Origin: Phorcus lineatus
Taxonomy: Eukaryota; Mollusca; Gastropoda; Trochida; Trochidae
Direction: 5' to 3'
DNA length: 64,000 bases
Assembly (NCBI GenBank): GCA_921293015.1
Contig: OV121092.1
Location: forward strand, 7,570,001 to 7,634,000
Shown here: in pieces, positions 59,740-64,000 of the stretch
How positions within the stretch are numbered: the stretch's first letter is position 1
Layout of the letters: each line of letters starts with the position of its first letter
The notes under the pieces: generated by a model
What the model was told of the DNA's origin: nothing
The model's database searches: none
The model's input: the letters and a program-made list of their open reading frames with translations, nothing else
Made by a program: the position numbers and the translations under genes

Positions 59740-60600
59740 CGGGAAATTTGTAATCCGTTTGTGTGTCCGTGCTGTTCTATTACAGATCAGAACTAAAAAT
59801 CTGTTAGCTCTAGCTAGTTGAAACTTGGTTTATTGAACAGCCATCATGTCTAGTGGTGCATTAAGCGGTTCTCAACTTGTATGCTTTTGGCGTTTCCATG
59901 GAAAGACCACTTAGTGTTTAGCATTCGAACCAGACCTCTGACAATAAGTCCTCGCTTATTGAAACTAAATAAATGGACCACTCATCACAGGAGTTTTGAA
60001 CTTCTTCCTACAATTATGTTTAGTTTCTTAGCAAAGAAATTAATAAAACTTTGAGCCCTAGCTCTTTGAAACTTGGTAAATTGAACAATCTGCATATGTA
60101 GCCATGCCTTTAGGGGTTTTGAACTTCTTCCTACATTAATTTGTGGCTTTTTCCATGTAAAAACAACTTAGAAGTTTGTTTCCGAACCAGAACTTTAAAA
60201 ACTATACGGACTGGCACAGTGAAACTTGGTGGTGTCTGTTGGCGTTTTAAACTTTTCCCTACATATCTGTATTGGCGTTTTCCTGGAAAAACACTTAGAA
60301 TTTTTTTTCTTGATCAGAATAAATATCCATTTTGTCTAGCTCAATAAAACTTAGTAAATGGAACAATTTCATGTGTAGTAGTGTCCTTTTAGAGTGTTCA
60401 ACTTATTCAAACTTTATTTTTGTTCCATTGAAACATTACTTCCTAACCAGAACTAAAAAACATTAGTATGCAGAACAATCAGCACGTGTACTGTTGCCTT
60501 CATGGTTTTCGGCTAATTCAGTGGAAATTCAAGTCACATTTTGTGTCCAGGGTAGAACCTCAAAAACCTTAACGCTAAGCACAACGAAACTTAGGATTTT
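59740..60600. repeat. Diverged tandem repeat, about 150-170 base unit
   Basis: Five or so units carry, in order, GAAACTTGGT(A/T)(A/T)ATTGAAC, ...TTTGAACTT or TTCAACTT, ...GGCGTTT(T)CCATGG and (C)AACCAGAACT. Examples start near 59817, 60066, 60220, 60346 and 60460. No promoter or frame is kept across units. Confidence 0.75.
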
Positions 60601-62519
60601 AAATGATAATCATCTGAAAAATAATTTCAACACCAATGACATGCTTAATCTCAACTAAAAACTTTTAGTTACTGACATTTTATTAAAGAATACAGAGTCA
60701 TGACAATATTGTTTAATAATATTTCACATTTTTTCCATTTGACAGTGGATATGGTCGACTTTCCTCGTTCTCTTTCAAAGCCTAGTGCATGCAAGTGAAT
60801 CCCTCCTGTCTGTGTGTCTTAAAATATGTCTGGGAAATAATCACACATTGACACATACAAGTCAATGAAATGTTGCACTTTTCTATACGAGGCCATGTAA
60901 ATTGGCAATGAATCCTTATACTAACCGTATGTATCTGATCCAGTTAATCAATGAAATGTGTCTAGACTAGAACGAATGATTAATTGGATTAAACATTGAT
61001 ACATAAATTGTGAAATTTACATGATGTTACTATAAATGACACTTGGTAAAAAACAAAGAAACCCATTTTGGTAGTTTCAACAATGTTTTAAAGAGACGTT
61101 AAATGGTTAATGTGAAATCCAATTTGTATTGATGTTCAGGGAAACAATCCATTTTCTAAGGCTAAAGTTCAAGATAAAGTTTGATTTACAATTCTTTTAC
61201 ATTTTAAGAAAAATATAAGACCACCCACGTGAGTTTCACATATTCTTTACCTACCTGTTTCTCATCACAGCTCCAAGCTTTTGAGTGACACTAAAACGGA
61301 AATACCATCAACACTTCCGGTTTTAGATTGAAGGTTCACCAAGGAACTTCATTTTATCAAGATACTTCGGAGGCTGCCATGACGAGTGATACAAATATTA
61401 AATCATCTCATGAAAGGTTGACGGTCGACGTGTAGAATGATAGATAAAATCATAAATCTGGTGTAAAAAATGTAAGAAAGATATGATTTTAACATTTATA
61501 TGTTACCATGTTGTCAAAAAAAAAATTGTTCTAAAAGTTAAATCCGCACTTCAAGATCTCCACCTAAAAACTCTCAAAGACTGTTAAACATAATCATGCA
61601 GCAAAATCTAATGTAAGGAAGGTTGAGCAGTAAATTTACTATATTAACTTGTTCTAATATTTTAGGTGTACAACCCCAACCTCTTTAGTCTAAAAAACCT
61701 ACTTGTAGATAATCATATGCACTTCTATGTTCATAGATTTCTTAAAGATATTCTTATTAGATTTATTAGATATTTTTGTAGAGAAAAATATGATTGCATG
61801 AAAAAAACTTCTTCTTGTCAGGGAAACTTGCATTTATCTAATTTATATTGTGCTGAGAGCCCGAATAGGCTGTTCTCATAAACATATGGTTGTAGATGTA
61901 ATGATAACAGTGCACACTAATAAAACCTGATGATGGTAGGAAATGGTAAGCTGTAAATTATTTTTTTTTGTCAAGATAAGGACAAAATATAGGGTTACAA
62001 ATACATCACCAGAGAATATAGTTTAGCAACAAAGACATGAATCTGAATTTTATGTTAGGTACTTTAAAACTTGGATAAGTTGGTAAAAGGCGGTTGTTGT
62101 TATGTGTTGCTTTTTCAAAGTTGGGGGTTGATTAGTCATTAACTACAATAAGATATTGTAAGCTGGCTTTTATTTAAGTGTAAAATTACCCTTAGTTGAA
62201 CGATAAATGCAATACAATTAAAATCACCATAACTGTCAGTAACTCTAAGGAACTGTTTATGTCAATAGACTATAACTAAATTCATTAAGGTGATGTGAAG
62301 CAATAATGCTATCAATGAAATCATGTATTGTCTGCTAAAGATATATATTGAATAATCAAATCTGTAGACACGAAATGTTTCTGATATATATTCAATGCTG
62401 CCAACCAACATTTATAATTCAAATCAATCAGTATACATTATTCGTTCATATAAAAAGTATAGCCATTGGCTCTAGATCTGCAGCTGATCGGGCTATCTAC
62501 AGTTTATTCTAAAATTGGT
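60601..62519. other. AT-rich spacer, nothing recognised
   Basis: The longest frame (71 codons at 61666-61881) has no domain. No repeat was noted. Confidence 0.5.
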
Positions 62520-63560
62520 CACAGGGTTCAAATATGAGCTGACACAGGACCACCAAATCCATTAAAAATAATCCTCATCAGCTGACGACTCTGACTTTAT
62601 GAGAAGACAATTAAAGCAGGTTTTAGCGAGTGGTCCTTGTCGCCCTTATTAGGCGTCACCAAATCTATAGATTAGAATCCCCATCATCTAAGCAGTATGT
62701 ACACAAAGTGTATGCGGTTTAGGCCTCTTGCTTCTCGAGAAGACAATGAAATAGGTTTTCCTGGGAATGTTTTCTCTGGCCCCAGTAGAGTTCACAGGGT
62801 CACCAAACATATTTATTAGAATCCCCGTCAGCTAAGGAGTCTAAACATAAGGTTTCAGCTTTTGTAGGCCTTTTTAAGACGATGAAAATAGGTGAGGGCT
62901 TGGCCCCTGTAGATCTTATTGGGGGTCACAGGGTCACCAAATTTTCAATTAGAATCCCCATCAGCTAAGGAGTCTCTTAACAACTTTTCAGGGCCTAAAT
63001 TTTCGAAGCTCTCTTAGCACTTAATCTGTTGTAAGTACCATCCATTACCATTGGCCTACGACTATCTTAGCCCTAAGAGAGGTTCGAAAATCTAGGCCCT
63101 GGTTTCTAGACCTTTAGCTTCTGAATAAGATGAAAATGGGTTTTCAAGTCGTGTGCCTCGTGGCCCCTACTGGGGTTCACAGGGTCACCAAATCTATAAA
63201 TCTATATCTATATATGAGTACCTACATCACCCAAGGAGTTTGTACACACAATAAAATCAGTTTTCTAGACCTCTTGCTTCTCAAGAAGACGAAGAAATGG
63301 TCCGTCTGGCCCGTTTTAGGGTTTACATGAACACAATACTTTTCAATTAGAATTCCCAATAGTTACGAGGTCTGTCCACAACGTTTCAGCTTTCTTGGCC
63401 TCTTGCTTCTGGAGAGGAAAATGAAAGTAGCTTTGGGGTTACAGGTCACCAAATCTATAAATTATAAAACTCTTAACGCAAAGAGTCTGTACACAAGATT
63501 TCAGATTTCCTGAGTCAATAGTTCCGGGTGAGATAAATATTTCAAAATTTACGGACGGAC
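62520..63560. repeat. Tandem repeat array, about 130-150 base unit, seven units
   Basis: Each unit has CACAGGGTCACCAAAT, then TTAGAATCCCCATCAGCTAA, GGAGTCTGTACAC-type, TTTCAGCTTT, GGCCTCTTGCTTCT and GAGAAGACGATGAAA-type words. Units begin near 62515, 62640, 62790, 62925, 63175, 63320 and 63435. They are 70-85 percent alike by eye. The fifth gap is long because a MITE sits in it. Confidence 0.8.
62989..63101. mobile_element. 113-base MITE inside the tandem array
   Basis: Ends CAGGGCCTAAATTTTCGAAG and, inverted, CAGGGCCTAGATTTTCGAAC followed in both by CTCTCTTAG. It breaks a unit of the array, so it is younger than the array. No clear target duplication. Confidence 0.8.
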
Positions 63561-64000
63561 GCCCGATGACATGTGATGCGCCTATCGGGCCTTTCAGGCC
63601 AATTGAGCTAAACATTAAACTTAGTTCAGTGACTGAATAAAAACATTAATCAAGAGTAATTGGTATGTATAACTATCAGATTAATTAAGACAAGAATTCA
63701 TATTTGGGTGAACCTGAAGTATTAATCTTATGAAGATTCCATAAATCACACACTACTCCATGTCAGAGTAAGGTTTAGTTTTCAGTAATATGTAATAAAA
63801 GTTTAGGTACTGAGACATGATAACAGGAATGTTATGGTTTTCAGTGAAATTTAATATCAATAGCATGATAGAATAGACAAAGGACATATAAAGTTTTCGT
63901 CACGTATATGTGGCACAGAGTTGTTTTTCCTTTAATCAGATAAATACATTATAATTTCTTTTCTTAATAATGCTCAAAATCATATTTAGTTTTTGATCAT
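63561..64000. other. Spacer, nothing recognised
   Basis: AT-rich DNA with no supported feature up to the window end. Confidence 0.5.

Noticed and set aside
61666..61881. 71-codon frame rich in aromatic residues
   Set aside because: No domain, no repeat partner and AT-rich composition; most likely chance.
62520..63560. CRISPR-like array
   Set aside because: Units are contiguous and diverged, without constant short repeats and unique spacers, and the genome is eukaryotic.

Overview
This window looks like non-coding, repeat-rich DNA from a marine invertebrate, most probably a gastropod mollusc of the abalone type. The clue is a set of short interspersed elements whose sense strand ends in a GTTAAACCCCAACTCAC(TCAC)n-like tail, which I recall as typical of abalone genomes; that assignment is inference. 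DNA is AT-rich. I found no intact cellular protein gene, rRNA or tRNA gene. All recognisable coding sequence belongs to mobile elements.

Layout. About 0.15-16.6 kb holds two diverged, collinear copies (about 0.15-6.5 and 9.05-16.6 kb) of a long non-coding block; part of a third copy lies at 37.2-38.5 kb. About 17.8-48.3 kb is built from several copies of a second block type, and two inverted copies of its core lie at 52.9-53.2 and 57.8-58.2 kb. A shared module (CATAACCAGACGTACAGGCA, then a TATAGGGAC-like motif) links the block types. From 48.8 kb on the DNA is mostly unique AT-rich sequence with tandem repeat arrays (54.7-55.1, 55.9-56.5, 59.7-60.6, 62.5-63.6 kb).

Four autonomous-type mobile families are visible. 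(1) 20336-26191 is a compact Polinton/Maverick-like (adintovirus-related) element: 6-bp target duplication AATATT, long terminal inverted repeats starting AGTAGT, and a one-strand gene set with a packaging ATPase, zinc fingers and three small basic proteins. Polymerase, integrase, protease and capsid genes are absent, so it is a non-autonomous or internally deleted form. (2) 27755-29250 is a Penelope-like reverse transcriptase that has lost its 5' end and its GIY-YIG endonuclease, followed by an inverted copy of part of itself. (3) 35426-36867 is a complete but frame-broken Tc1-type transposon with perfect ends. (4) Two 3' remnants of non-LTR retrotransposons lie at 14167-14427 and 59406-59650. 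SINEs, palindromic MITE-like elements and one 43-bp-arm hairpin make up the rest.

The most interesting items are the mini-Polinton with its multi-domain ATPase and rearranged ends, whose empty site can be read from a paralogous block at 34.7 kb; the Penelope copy rearranged around the palindrome GTCTAGCTAGAC; and the degenerate non-coding block array with a strongly kept CCAAT-containing module.
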